From Gammaproteobacteria bacterium (GTDB taxonomy: Bacteria; Pseudomonadota; Gammaproteobacteria; Eutrophobiales; Eutrophobiaceae), in contig JABHFC010000272.1 of NCBI GenBank assembly GCA_018676275.1, positions 1 to 5,875 of the forward strand: a stretch of DNA of 5,875 nt, read 5' to 3'. The notes beneath the pieces are model-generated. The model was not told where the DNA came from. It searched no databases and worked only from the letters and a program-made list of their open reading frames with translations. Positions within the stretch are counted from its first letter, which is position 1, and each line of letters starts with the position of its first letter. The translations under genes were made by a program, and so were the position numbers. Below, one piece after another: positions 1 to 5,875 of the stretch.

Positions 1-413
1 ATGACGACTGGGCAGAAGGCACTATGGAAGTAGTACATGGAATGTATAGTTCAATACTGGATACCGAACAGCCACATTTTTTTGAAAGCTACGCACACTA
101 TATGATCATTCGAGACGCTACGGATGAAGAAGTTGAATGGGTTGTCTCACAGTCCAAAAAGACACCTGCGATAATTGCTGCCCAAATTGTGGCAGACGCT
201 AGCTACTGCGATTTTAGTGATATTGCCCTAAAAATCGCCAATGAAATTCCGGTTATGCACTATATTAAGCAGGATTGGTCCGAAACCGCAATTAAGTGGC
301 TAGATAAAAATACACCGGATGTAAAAAAGGAAGTGATGCCAGGACATATGATGTTCTGGGAAGAACCTGAAGTATTCAATGCAAAATTTCGTGAATTTAT
401 TAACACTATTTAA
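1..413 (+). CDS. alpha/beta hydrolase, C-terminal part (5' end outside window)
   Basis: The reading frame is open from base 3, so the gene enters from the left edge and only the last 136 residues are visible. The in-frame ATG at 24 is probably internal, because residues before it (DDWAEGT) run on without a stop. The visible part fits the cap and C-terminal half of an alpha/beta hydrolase. A late beta-strand (EIPVMHYI) is followed by Asp at 273-275, a plausible catalytic acid. A second strand leads to GHMMFWEEPEVFN, whose His (345-347) matches the usual catalytic histidine before the final helix (KFREFI). The nucleophile elbow (GxSxG) would lie upstream and cannot be checked. Such enzymes hydrolyse esters, lactones or C-C bonds, and the substrate here is unknown. 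No export signal can be assessed. It lies 20 nt before the VOC gene and probably shares its transcript. The fold assignment is confident; the function is not. Confidence 0.85.
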   Translation, partial: DDWAEGTMEVVHGMYSSILDTEQPHFFESYAHYMIIRDATDEEVEWVVSQSKKTPAIIAAQIVADASYCDFSDIALKIANEIPVMHYIKQDWSETAIKWLDKNTPDVKKEVMPGHMMFWEEPEVFNAKFREFINTI

Positions 414-433
414 TTCTGATTAGGAAGAAAGAA

Positions 434-904
434 ATGAAAAATATAAAAAATACTATCTCCGTTATCTTACTGTCTTTTGCATACCTGACATTATCAATGC
501 AACTTTCAGCGGAGGAGTTACCAAGTACTAATTCGTCCGTTACATTTATTTATTACAAGGACATGGCAGCGGGTGAAAACTTTTACGGTAACATTCTTGG
601 TTTTAAAAAGGACTTTGATGGCGAATGGGTAAAGATATTTCGCATTGCCGATGGTGGTCGCGTCGGTTTGGTAGACGAAACAAAAGGCTATTTGAAAGGA
701 GCCAAAGATAAACCGGTGATGATAAGTATAGATACATCAGATGTTCAGGGCTGGTATGAAAGAGTAAAAGTAAGCGGTGCAAAATATCTTGAAACCCATC
801 TGAAAGATCATAGTGATGGCTTTGCCAATTCATTTATGATGAAAGATCCTGAAGGCTACACAGTAGAGTTTTTTCAATGGAATGATCAGCACAAGCCATA
901 TTAA
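434..904 (+). CDS. exported VOC (glyoxalase/bleomycin-resistance fold) protein
   Basis: The 156-residue product starts with a Sec-type signal peptide: basic MKNIKN, a hydrophobic stretch at about 8-22, and a likely cut after LSA26. The mature part of about 130 residues is one VOC domain. It has strand SVTFIYY, then KDMAAGENFYGNILGF (the typical D...FY...LGF block, 42-57), a middle strand MISIDT (96-101) before helix DVQGWYERVK, and the closing DPEGYTVEFFQW (138-149). The Glu in VEFF (E145) matches the conserved third metal ligand. The two positions that usually carry His or Gln, in the first and middle strands, hold non-ligand residues, so the usual metal triad looks incomplete. It may bind a small molecule rather than act as a dioxygenase or lyase. 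AGGAAG at 422-427, 6 nt before the ATG, supports the start. It is likely co-transcribed with the upstream hydrolase. No lipobox cysteine is present, so it should be soluble in the periplasm. Confidence 0.85.
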   Translation: MKNIKNTISVILLSFAYLTLSMQLSAEELPSTNSSVTFIYYKDMAAGENFYGNILGFKKDFDGEWVKIFRIADGGRVGLVDETKGYLKGAKDKPVMISIDTSDVQGWYERVKVSGAKYLETHLKDHSDGFANSFMMKDPEGYTVEFFQWNDQHKPY

Positions 905-932
905 ATCTTTCTAGATCTATAAAACCTGGGCT

Positions 933-993
933 GAGTCTTGAATCCCTCGCTTTGCAGACAGAAATACCTGCGAAGTGAGGGCTCTGACTTTTT
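933..993 (+). terminator. Rho-independent terminator after the VOC gene
   Basis: A 14-bp stem pairs 944-957 (CCCTCGCTTTGCAG) with 968-981 (CTGCGAAGTGAGGG) around a 10-nt loop. Two of the pairs are G-U wobbles in plus-strand RNA. An outer helix can form between 933-937 (GAGTC) and 986-990, and a TTTTT run covers 989-993. In minus-strand RNA the two wobbles become C-A mismatches and no T-run follows directly, so the element acts best on plus-strand transcripts. It also touches the stop codon of the convergent cupin gene at 992-994 and may weakly end that transcript too. Confidence 0.75.
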
Positions 994-1411
994 AGTGAGA
1001 AGGTTCTTCCATAGTAGTTAGCTGTGCACCATCTTCTGCAATAAAGACTGCGAGAATCAATGCCGAATCTGTTTTACTCGGATTTTTCGCATGACTATGA
1101 AGAGTTCCGGGCGGTTCCACCCAGCTCTCACCGGCTTTGTAACTCACAATTTCACCATTATTGAGTTGAGACTCGACAGTTCCTTCCAGTACATAAATAA
1201 AAACAAATCCCGCATGTCTGTGAGAAGGTGTTACAACTCCCGGAGCAATGTTTACTCTGACCGCTGTCAATTTATGACCAGGCACATTTTCCAGGGCTTC
1301 TGCCGCCATTATTTCTCTATCGACCTTCATCCCTGATTCATGTGCCATGACAGTACCCATAAGGGAAAGAACACTTAGTGTAATTAATATTTTATTGATG
1401 TTGTTTTGCAT
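992..1411 (-). CDS. exported small cupin-domain protein
   Basis: The product has 139 residues from the ATG at 1411-1409. A longer version from a TTG at 1423 is less likely, because GGGGAA (minus strand, 1421-1416) sits correctly for the ATG. A Sec signal peptide is clear: K7, a hydrophobic core at 8-22, and a cut after VMA23. The mature part is a single cupin. Motif 1 has PG...H64-R-H66 and YVLEG, and motif 2 has G94...PPG-TL-H105 and a later N110. These give three His metal ligands. The Glu usually found four residues after the second His is Val70, so the metal site is atypical. Cupins of this size bind a metal and act as dioxygenases, isomerases or sensors, and no substrate can be read here. 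It is the last gene of the minus-strand series, 73 nt after the flavoprotein gene, and converges on the VOC gene. Periplasmic location matches the Tat-exported flavoprotein upstream. Confidence 0.88.
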   Translation of the reverse strand: MQNNINKILITLSVLSLMGTVMAHESGMKVDREIMAAEALENVPGHKLTAVRVNIAPGVVTPSHRHAGFVFIYVLEGTVESQLNNGEIVSYKAGESWVEPPGTLHSHAKNPSKTDSALILAVFIAEDGAQLTTMEEPSH

Positions 1412-1415
1412 AACA

Positions 1416-1421
1416 TTCCCC
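1416..1421 (-). promoter_or_regulatory. ribosome binding site that sets the cupin start
   Basis: On the minus strand this reads GGGGAA and lies 4 nt before the ATG at 1411-1409. It overlaps the TTG at 1423-1421 that would start a version four residues longer, so the ATG is preferred. Confidence 0.6.
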
Positions 1422-1449
1422 AAAGTTTTTCAGAAACACGGTTAGTAGA

Positions 1450-1479
1450 TTTACATAGTGGTTTAAAAATATTGTTCAA
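1450..1479 (-). promoter_or_regulatory. weak sigma70-like promoter candidate for the cupin gene
   Basis: In the 73-nt gap before the cupin gene the minus strand holds TTGAAC (1479-1474), one base off an ideal -35 box. An 18-nt spacer leads to TGTAAA (1455-1450), which matches a -10 box at only four of six positions. The gap is AT-rich and is the only place within the minus-strand series where a separate promoter would fit easily. Such matches are common by chance, so this is a tentative call. Confidence 0.2.
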
Positions 1480-1484
1480 GCTAT

Positions 1485-3368
1485 TTACACAATATCCAGA
1501 AGTTGTTGCATTGCTCGTCGACCCTGATCAGCGGCGGGTCCCCAGTGCTGAAATCCATTCAGCTCGGAATGCCCAAAAGCGATTCGACCAAAGCCCTGTT
1601 TGATCACATTACTCGGTGCCTGTTTTTCCTTTGTATCAAAAAAGAAACCCGGTGTTGGTACAACATAGGCATGTCCCCAGCGGTTTAGAATAATTCCCTG
1701 TATATCCCGCTTGTGATCAAATCCAGAAGCTGCGAACAGCTTTGTCATTTGCGCGCGGATTTGCTTTTCATAATCAGCATAGGATGTATAAAATAATTCA
1801 GCCCTGCCTTTGGATACTTGCGCCTGAATTGGTAGACCTGGAGAATGAAAAGGCACATAAAATGTCAGGACGGCGGGCTTGTCTGGATCTAAAGCAGGTT
1901 TGTGTCTTCCAACCATCATTGGCTGACGTATGTTGCAACCATAACCAAAACCATCTTGCCAACGTGCTCCAGTAATACCCAATTCATACATAAACCGCCA
2001 GTTATTTAAAGCTACGTTAGCTACAAGGAACGGTGCATGATGAAAATGCTGATAAGCCTGATGAAAAGTATCGGGTAAATCTCTGACGACGTGTTTGTTG
2101 ACCCAACCACCTGAGGCCATTACAACGCCTTTTGCCCGCACAGCATATTCCTTACCACCGTGTGAATAAACAACACGGACGCTACTCGCACTCTCTGCTT
2201 TACCTTCATGTTGAACGCTGACCGCCGTAGCATTCAGACGAATTCGAATATTGTCTCCCTGCTTATCCAGTTCAGAAAAGTTTATGGTGCCGGTAATTAT
2301 GTCATCAAAGTTATCGCTACCGCTTATAGCTGAGGGCTTGATTCCCTTGAGAAAATATCGTGCAAATCCGGAGTTCCCACCAGGAAATGAATTACGCCTT
2401 GGCATTTCTGATTCAAATTCTTCTTTGGACAACATTCCGGGCATCATCGTGTCACGAGCCTGGTATGCAGAGATTGCATCACTCCCTAATCCATATGCCC
2501 CTGCCATAAAATAATCAGCTTCCGCTGCACCTTGCGATCCAAGTTTTAATTCTTTTTCCAAATAGTCTTTATAAGACATGCTATCGAGCCAGCGCGACTT
2601 TCCATCACCATTTAGATCATCTGTGCGACTGTTATACCAGGCGAGTAAAGCCTGTCGTTTTTCGTTTGATAAGGGTGTCTTTGCAAGTTCGTTTTGCCAT
2701 ATATCATTGGCCCATTCTCCACCATTATCTTTTTCAAAAAATCGACCAATACTGGTGTTATTTTCCGTACGCCAGTACAAAAAACCGAAATTGTCACGAC
2801 AAAACTTTAATGGCTTGAACTTGGAAGACCATTCGCCATAAGGTAGTTCGCGCGGAATATTAAACTCAGAATAATAACGGGCATCACCTGAAACCTTTTC
2901 AGGATCATCAGCATGGGGAGGTATGAAGAAACCATTAGCACCCTGGGGTGCGATCAATGTTTCTCCGTTTACTTCGAACTCATTTTCTTTTGCTTCACCA
3001 CCGAAAAGAGGATGATTATCCAGCATCAGGCATTTCTGCCCAGGCTTCGCATTTTTCTTAAAGTGCCAGGCAGCACCTAATCCGGCCATCCCACCACCAA
3101 CGATAAGCAAATCGTATTCTTCATCGATGGCCATATTTGCCGGCAAAGAGGCAAATTCACCGTCACGAAGCCGGTGTGCGGTATTGACGACTTCCGGCGT
3201 ATTACCATGGGATGATGAATAGTCACCTACTCCACCATAGCCATACCAGCTATTATCCACTCTATTAAGATTGCTACTCGCGGCAGAGAATGCCATGTTG
3301 GGTTTCAACAGGGCCGCACCTGAGCCCATAAGTACTCCATTGACAAAATCTCTTCGAGTGATTTTCAT
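1485..3368 (-). CDS. Tat-exported FAD-dependent oxidoreductase, spermidine-dehydrogenase-like
   Basis: The 627-residue product begins with a twin-arginine signal: TRRDFVNG (4-11), a hydrophobic stretch GVLMGSGAALL, and a likely cut near AFSA29. A Rossmann dinucleotide site follows: DLLIV-GGGMAG (86-96, GxGxxG), and then D117 in LMLDNH at the end of the second strand. The block FGGEAKENEF (122-131), FPGGNSGFARYFL (328-340), and the C-terminal FAD-contacting segment GFGRIAFGHSELNGFQHWGP (592-611) resemble the spermidine dehydrogenase (SpdH)-like flavoproteins. Those oxidise amines or other CH-X groups in the periplasm. No CxxCH haem motif is present, so electrons must leave by another carrier or to oxygen. 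The start is fixed by the Tat signal, although only a weak AAGAGA lies upstream. It starts 37 nt after the decarboxylase, which suggests that it acts on a product of that enzyme. The fold and export are well supported. The substrate is not, and a non-amine substrate is possible. Confidence 0.88.
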   Translation of the reverse strand: MKITRRDFVNGVLMGSGAALLKPNMAFSAASSNLNRVDNSWYGYGGVGDYSSSHGNTPEVVNTAHRLRDGEFASLPANMAIDEEYDLLIVGGGMAGLGAAWHFKKNAKPGQKCLMLDNHPLFGGEAKENEFEVNGETLIAPQGANGFFIPPHADDPEKVSGDARYYSEFNIPRELPYGEWSSKFKPLKFCRDNFGFLYWRTENNTSIGRFFEKDNGGEWANDIWQNELAKTPLSNEKRQALLAWYNSRTDDLNGDGKSRWLDSMSYKDYLEKELKLGSQGAAEADYFMAGAYGLGSDAISAYQARDTMMPGMLSKEEFESEMPRRNSFPGGNSGFARYFLKGIKPSAISGSDNFDDIITGTINFSELDKQGDNIRIRLNATAVSVQHEGKAESASSVRVVYSHGGKEYAVRAKGVVMASGGWVNKHVVRDLPDTFHQAYQHFHHAPFLVANVALNNWRFMYELGITGARWQDGFGYGCNIRQPMMVGRHKPALDPDKPAVLTFYVPFHSPGLPIQAQVSKGRAELFYTSYADYEKQIRAQMTKLFAASGFDHKRDIQGIILNRWGHAYVVPTPGFFFDTKEKQAPSNVIKQGFGRIAFGHSELNGFQHWGPAADQGRRAMQQLLDIV

Positions 3369-3405
3369 TGAGAGTTTTCTCTTGCGTTATTAAGCAAATA
3401 TTTTA

Positions 3406-4851
3406 TTAAACAAGCTTTTGGATATTCTCATTCAGGACTTCAATAGCAAGATCTATCGTTTCCAGATGGGTACGATATGATAATACATTTACGCGGATCA
3501 TGTATTTTCCATCCAGTACCGTGGATGATAAAAATATCCGTCCATCCTTACGCAGTTCATCGATAATTCGTTTGTTGAACTCATCGATATCACCTTCAGC
3601 AGGTAGATACCTGAATGCAAATGTAGATAATTCCGGATAAGGCCCCATTTCAAAACCATCCTGTGTTGCCATTTTTTCATAGGCATAGCGAGTTAGCAGT
3701 ATCTTCTCACTCAACGCTGCACGGAATGGTGCGACACCAATTAATTTTAGAGGTAACCAAAGACGCAGTGCCCTGAAATGACGTGTCAGTTCAGGACCAA
3801 GATCCGCAGGTGACAATTCATCCTGCTCAAGATAATTATCCTGTAGATAGCTGGCAGTATAATAATGTGCTTTATATAATAACTCGCCATTCTTTATGAT
3901 CGCGGCCCCCAAACCAAAAGGTGTATACAGGGTTTTATGTGGATTCATTACTACGGAATCAGATCTTTCCACTCCCTTGAATTTATCCTTAACCAGATCG
4001 CTAAGTAAAAAGAAACCACCATAGGCACCATCAACGTGAAACCAGATATTTTGCTCGGCTGCGACATCGGCAATAGCATCTAAAGGATCGACATTGCCCA
4101 AATCGGTGGTGCCAGCGGAACCCACAACCAGCCACGGTCGGAGCCCCTGTTGTCTGTCATTCTCAATGCATTCAGCAAGAGCATCGGCTTTCATCCGATA
4201 TGCATCATCAACCGGAACATGGCGAATAACACTTTCGCCCATACCCGCCACGTGTAAACCTTTTTTCAAACAATGGTGAGTCAATTCGGTTACATAAACG
4301 ACAGCTTTATCAAAATCTCTCGCCTTCAAACCATGGGATTCACGTGCAGTTACTATACAAATTAATGTCGCCAGGCTACCTCCGGAAGCTAGATTTCCCT
4401 GAACACCTGCGGGATAGCCAACCAGATCCGCCATCCAGTCAAGAAGCATTTTCTCCATATGCACAGCACCGGGACTGGCAGCGTAGTCAACACTAAAGGG
4501 ATCTGTAATGGCGGCGATATAGTCACCCAGAGCAGAATAAAACATGCTGCAGGGAGCAATATAACCAAAAAATTTTCCTGAGACGGTATTGATACCCTGT
4601 TGCTCAACGTTATCTTTATACAGTTTCAAAATGACTTCCATATCCACGCCCTGCTCTTCAATAACAGCATCCCTGATATCTAAGCCATCAGGTCCTTCTT
4701 TTATGTAGGCATTTTTTGCGTGAATGGTTTCCAGGAAACCTTCGGTGTATTGATTGACCTCTTCCAACAACTCCTGTCGTCGTTCCGCTTCAGGCTCAAT
4801 CAATCTGGACAGTTCTTCGTACTTTTTTATATCTTCAATATTTGTAGTCAT
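3406..4851 (-). CDS. group II PLP-dependent amino-acid decarboxylase (aromatic-L-amino-acid decarboxylase family)
   Basis: The 481-residue cytoplasmic enzyme would remove the alpha-carboxyl of an amino acid to give an amine and CO2. PLP-site elements appear in order: SGGS (156-159, phosphate loop), THH (191-193, a His that stacks on the PLP ring), AGTTD (246-250), FHVDGAYGG (271-279, D274 to the pyridine nitrogen) and NPHK with the Schiff-base Lys306. A flexible-loop Tyr is probably Y340 or Y335. HFRALRLWLPLKLIGV (358-373) matches the conserved helix seen in DOPA, histidine and tyrosine decarboxylases. Length is typical. The frame is open to an ATG at 4923, but that start would overlap most of the upstream small gene and add 24 unrelated residues. 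The ATG at 4851 lies 10 nt after that gene's stop, with a weak GGTG upstream, which suggests coupled translation. The substrate cannot be told from sequence; an aromatic amino acid is the default guess, given the neighbouring hydroxylase. Confidence 0.93.
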   Translation of the reverse strand: MTTNIEDIKKYEELSRLIEPEAERRQELLEEVNQYTEGFLETIHAKNAYIKEGPDGLDIRDAVIEEQGVDMEVILKLYKDNVEQQGINTVSGKFFGYIAPCSMFYSALGDYIAAITDPFSVDYAASPGAVHMEKMLLDWMADLVGYPAGVQGNLASGGSLATLICIVTARESHGLKARDFDKAVVYVTELTHHCLKKGLHVAGMGESVIRHVPVDDAYRMKADALAECIENDRQQGLRPWLVVGSAGTTDLGNVDPLDAIADVAAEQNIWFHVDGAYGGFFLLSDLVKDKFKGVERSDSVVMNPHKTLYTPFGLGAAIIKNGELLYKAHYYTASYLQDNYLEQDELSPADLGPELTRHFRALRLWLPLKLIGVAPFRAALSEKILLTRYAYEKMATQDGFEMGPYPELSTFAFRYLPAEGDIDEFNKRIIDELRKDGRIFLSSTVLDGKYMIRVNVLSYRTHLETIDLAIEVLNENIQKLV

Positions 4852-4861
4852 AGAGACACCG

Positions 4862-5047
4862 TTAAAGATCAGCGTTAACTTTGTTAATGGCGTTTTCAAG
4901 CAAATCGATATCCGCCAGCTCATTCGCCAGTACGAAACATAATTTGCTCAGAAATAACATCTCCTTTTCACTACCCGCCTCATTGATGGCAACTGCCAGC
5001 ATTTCCAGCGCTTTTTCCAGATCTTCTTCTGATAACTGATTACTCAC
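4862..5047 (-). CDS. DUF2783-like small protein
   Basis: This 61-residue acidic, largely helical protein starts with GTG at 5047 and overlaps the end of the monooxygenase gene by 8 nt (5040-5047). The pattern is a first helix (EDLEKALEMLAVAINEAG), a short turn, then LSKLCFVLANELADIDLLENAINKV. It resembles my recollection of DUF2783, a short family (about 60-70 residues) with a core like LNARLVLLLAN-IGD-VL-EAL that is often encoded beside FAD monooxygenases. No catalytic motif, signal peptide or metal site is visible. The strong GGAGGA site and tight overlap argue that it is really translated, probably in step with the monooxygenase. A role as a partner or stabiliser of that enzyme is inference from context only. 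The family call rests on pattern similarity and needs a profile search. Confidence 0.75.
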   Translation of the reverse strand: MSNQLSEEDLEKALEMLAVAINEAGSEKEMLFLSKLCFVLANELADIDLLENAINKVNADL

Positions 5048-5875
5048 TCTTTCCTCCGCTCATGGTTTGATTAAATGAATGTACTACTTCATCTATATTG
5101 ATATTTTTCCATCTCGCGCTTACATGCCGATCAGGTCTGATTAAATAGAAACTGCCATTTTCCGCATCATAGCTGGAAAATAACTCATCTCTCCGATCAT
5201 GCACAACGACTATATTCTCAAGGCTAAACGAATGCTTCGTAATTATTATTATGGTAAAACCTTCTTCCTTAACACCAAGCTTATCCTGAATTTTTAATAC
5301 AACAGGATCAATCAATTCCGAATCAGAGAAATACAGTCCGCTAAAACCGAGGCCAATATAATCCAATAGACAGTCAGTGTCGTTTATACGACTGTTTAAT
5401 ATTGGGGCTCCTGTACCAGGTCCATGCTCAAACTCGGCATCCCGATTTCTGTAGCTTGTCAAAGGACTGTCTATGTAAGTATATGGTTGAGATTGTCTTG
5501 GATTTATTAATGGTCGGGAAAACTCATTACTTATCGATAGAGATAAGACAGCATCGCGCATCAATCGATGTCCACGTGTCGGCGGTGTCATGAATTTCGT
5601 GCTTTTACTGGCATTTTCAAATACATCCAGGGTTGCACCACGTCGTTCCGGACTGTAGGTGTCGAGCAATGCATCCTGCGCTTGACCCTGAATTACATAA
5701 GCCAGCTTCCATGCCGCATTCATTGCATCAGCAATCCCGGAGTTCAGTCCACGCACACCGAAAATTGGTACCAGGTGAGCAGCATCACCGATAAATAATA
5801 TTCTATTGTGACGATAATTATCCAGCGCCAGGGTATAGGCTTTGTACAAGCTCCACCATTCCAGTTTCCATTCGG
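5040..5875 (-). CDS. FAD-dependent monooxygenase, aromatic hydroxylase type (N-terminal half outside window)
   Basis: The frame is open to the right edge, giving 277 C-terminal residues of a protein that is usually 500-560 long. The visible part starts in EWKLEWWSLYKAYTLALDNY and contains the hallmark second FAD motif RILFIGDAAHLVPIFGVRG (GDAAH at 5789-5775), then NSGIADAMNAAWKLA. This is the signature of class A flavin hydroxylases of the phenol, MhpA and pentachlorophenol monooxygenase type. A C-terminal thioredoxin-like domain follows and ends in FYLIRPDRHVSARWKNI. These enzymes use NAD(P)H and O2 to hydroxylate an aromatic or related ring in the cytoplasm. The N-terminal GxGxxG is off-window. 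A TTG at 5849 is internal, because conserved EWW residues precede it. The usual second acidic residue of the GIDDADN segment is changed (GIADAMN). It is the first visible gene of the minus-strand series, and the substrate is unknown. Confidence 0.92.
   Translation of the reverse strand, partial: EWKLEWWSLYKAYTLALDNYRHNRILFIGDAAHLVPIFGVRGLNSGIADAMNAAWKLAYVIQGQAQDALLDTYSPERRGATLDVFENASKSTKFMTPPTRGHRLMRDAVLSLSISNEFSRPLINPRQSQPYTYIDSPLTSYRNRDAEFEHGPGTGAPILNSRINDTDCLLDYIGLGFSGLYFSDSELIDPVVLKIQDKLGVKEEGFTIIIITKHSFSLENIVVVHDRRDELFSSYDAENGSFYLIRPDRHVSARWKNINIDEVVHSFNQTMSGGKSE
5052..5057 (-). promoter_or_regulatory. strong ribosome binding site for the GTG-started small gene
   Basis: The minus strand reads GGAGGA here, 4 nt before the GTG at 5047-5045. 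It lies inside the last codons of the monooxygenase gene and is the best Shine-Dalgarno match in the minus-strand series. This supports the GTG start and translation of the small gene. Confidence 0.7.

Noticed and set aside
603..833. Minus-strand open frame opposite the VOC gene
   Set aside because: The VOC frame has clear fold motifs, a ribosome binding site and a signal peptide; the opposite frame has none of these.
911..930. AGATCT palindrome and AT-rich stretch after the VOC stop, considered as an operator or promoter
   Set aside because: A 6-bp palindrome is expected by chance, and no -35/-10 pair directs transcription to a gene from here.
2251..2841. Two plus-strand open frames of 87 codons each (2251-2514 and 2578-2841) inside the flavoprotein gene
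   Set aside because: They lie wholly opposite a strongly supported gene, have no recognisable domains, and are composed as expected for antisense shadows.
3370..3381. Small inverted repeat (GAGA/TCTC, 4-nt loop) just before the flavoprotein start
   Set aside because: A 4-bp stem is too short to call a regulatory hairpin, although it lies next to a weak ribosome binding site.
4389..4607. Minus-strand open frame in another frame inside the decarboxylase gene
   Set aside because: It overlaps the conserved decarboxylase core, lacks a ribosome binding site and shows no family motif.
5568..5798. Plus-strand open frame opposite the monooxygenase gene
   Set aside because: It lies opposite the conserved GDAAH region and has no independent coding evidence.

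Overview
The window looks like a fragment of a Gram-negative proteobacterial chromosome, probably a free-living, possibly marine, gammaproteobacterium. The reasons are a moderately AT-leaning composition (judged by eye, not computed), dense gene packing, Shine-Dalgarno starts, and Sec- and Tat-type export signals. No mobile element, tRNA, rRNA or CRISPR array was seen. Both ends cut through genes.

The layout is two convergent gene sets. On the plus strand at the left end lie the C-terminal part of an alpha/beta hydrolase (to 413) and, 20 nt later, a small VOC/glyoxalase-fold protein with a signal peptide (434-904). A strong hairpin with a T-run (933-993) closes this pair. From the right edge leftward, the minus strand carries five closely spaced genes: the C-terminal half of an FAD-dependent aromatic-ring-hydroxylase-type monooxygenase (5875-5040), an overlapping 61-residue DUF2783-like protein (5047-4862), a group II PLP-dependent amino-acid decarboxylase (4851-3406), a Tat-exported FAD oxidoreductase resembling spermidine dehydrogenase (3368-1485), and an exported single-domain cupin (1411-992). 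The first three are almost certainly translationally coupled (8 nt overlap, then a 10 nt gap). The next two follow after 37 and 73 nt.

Taken together, the minus-strand set reads as a small pathway. A cytoplasmic hydroxylase could modify an aromatic or related compound, and the decarboxylase would turn an amino acid into an amine. The exported flavoprotein could then oxidise an amine or other product in the periplasm, where the cupin and, from the convergent set, the VOC protein also sit. That order of reactions is inference. The families are supported by visible motifs, but no substrate can be read from the sequence. This gene combination is the most interesting aspect of the window.
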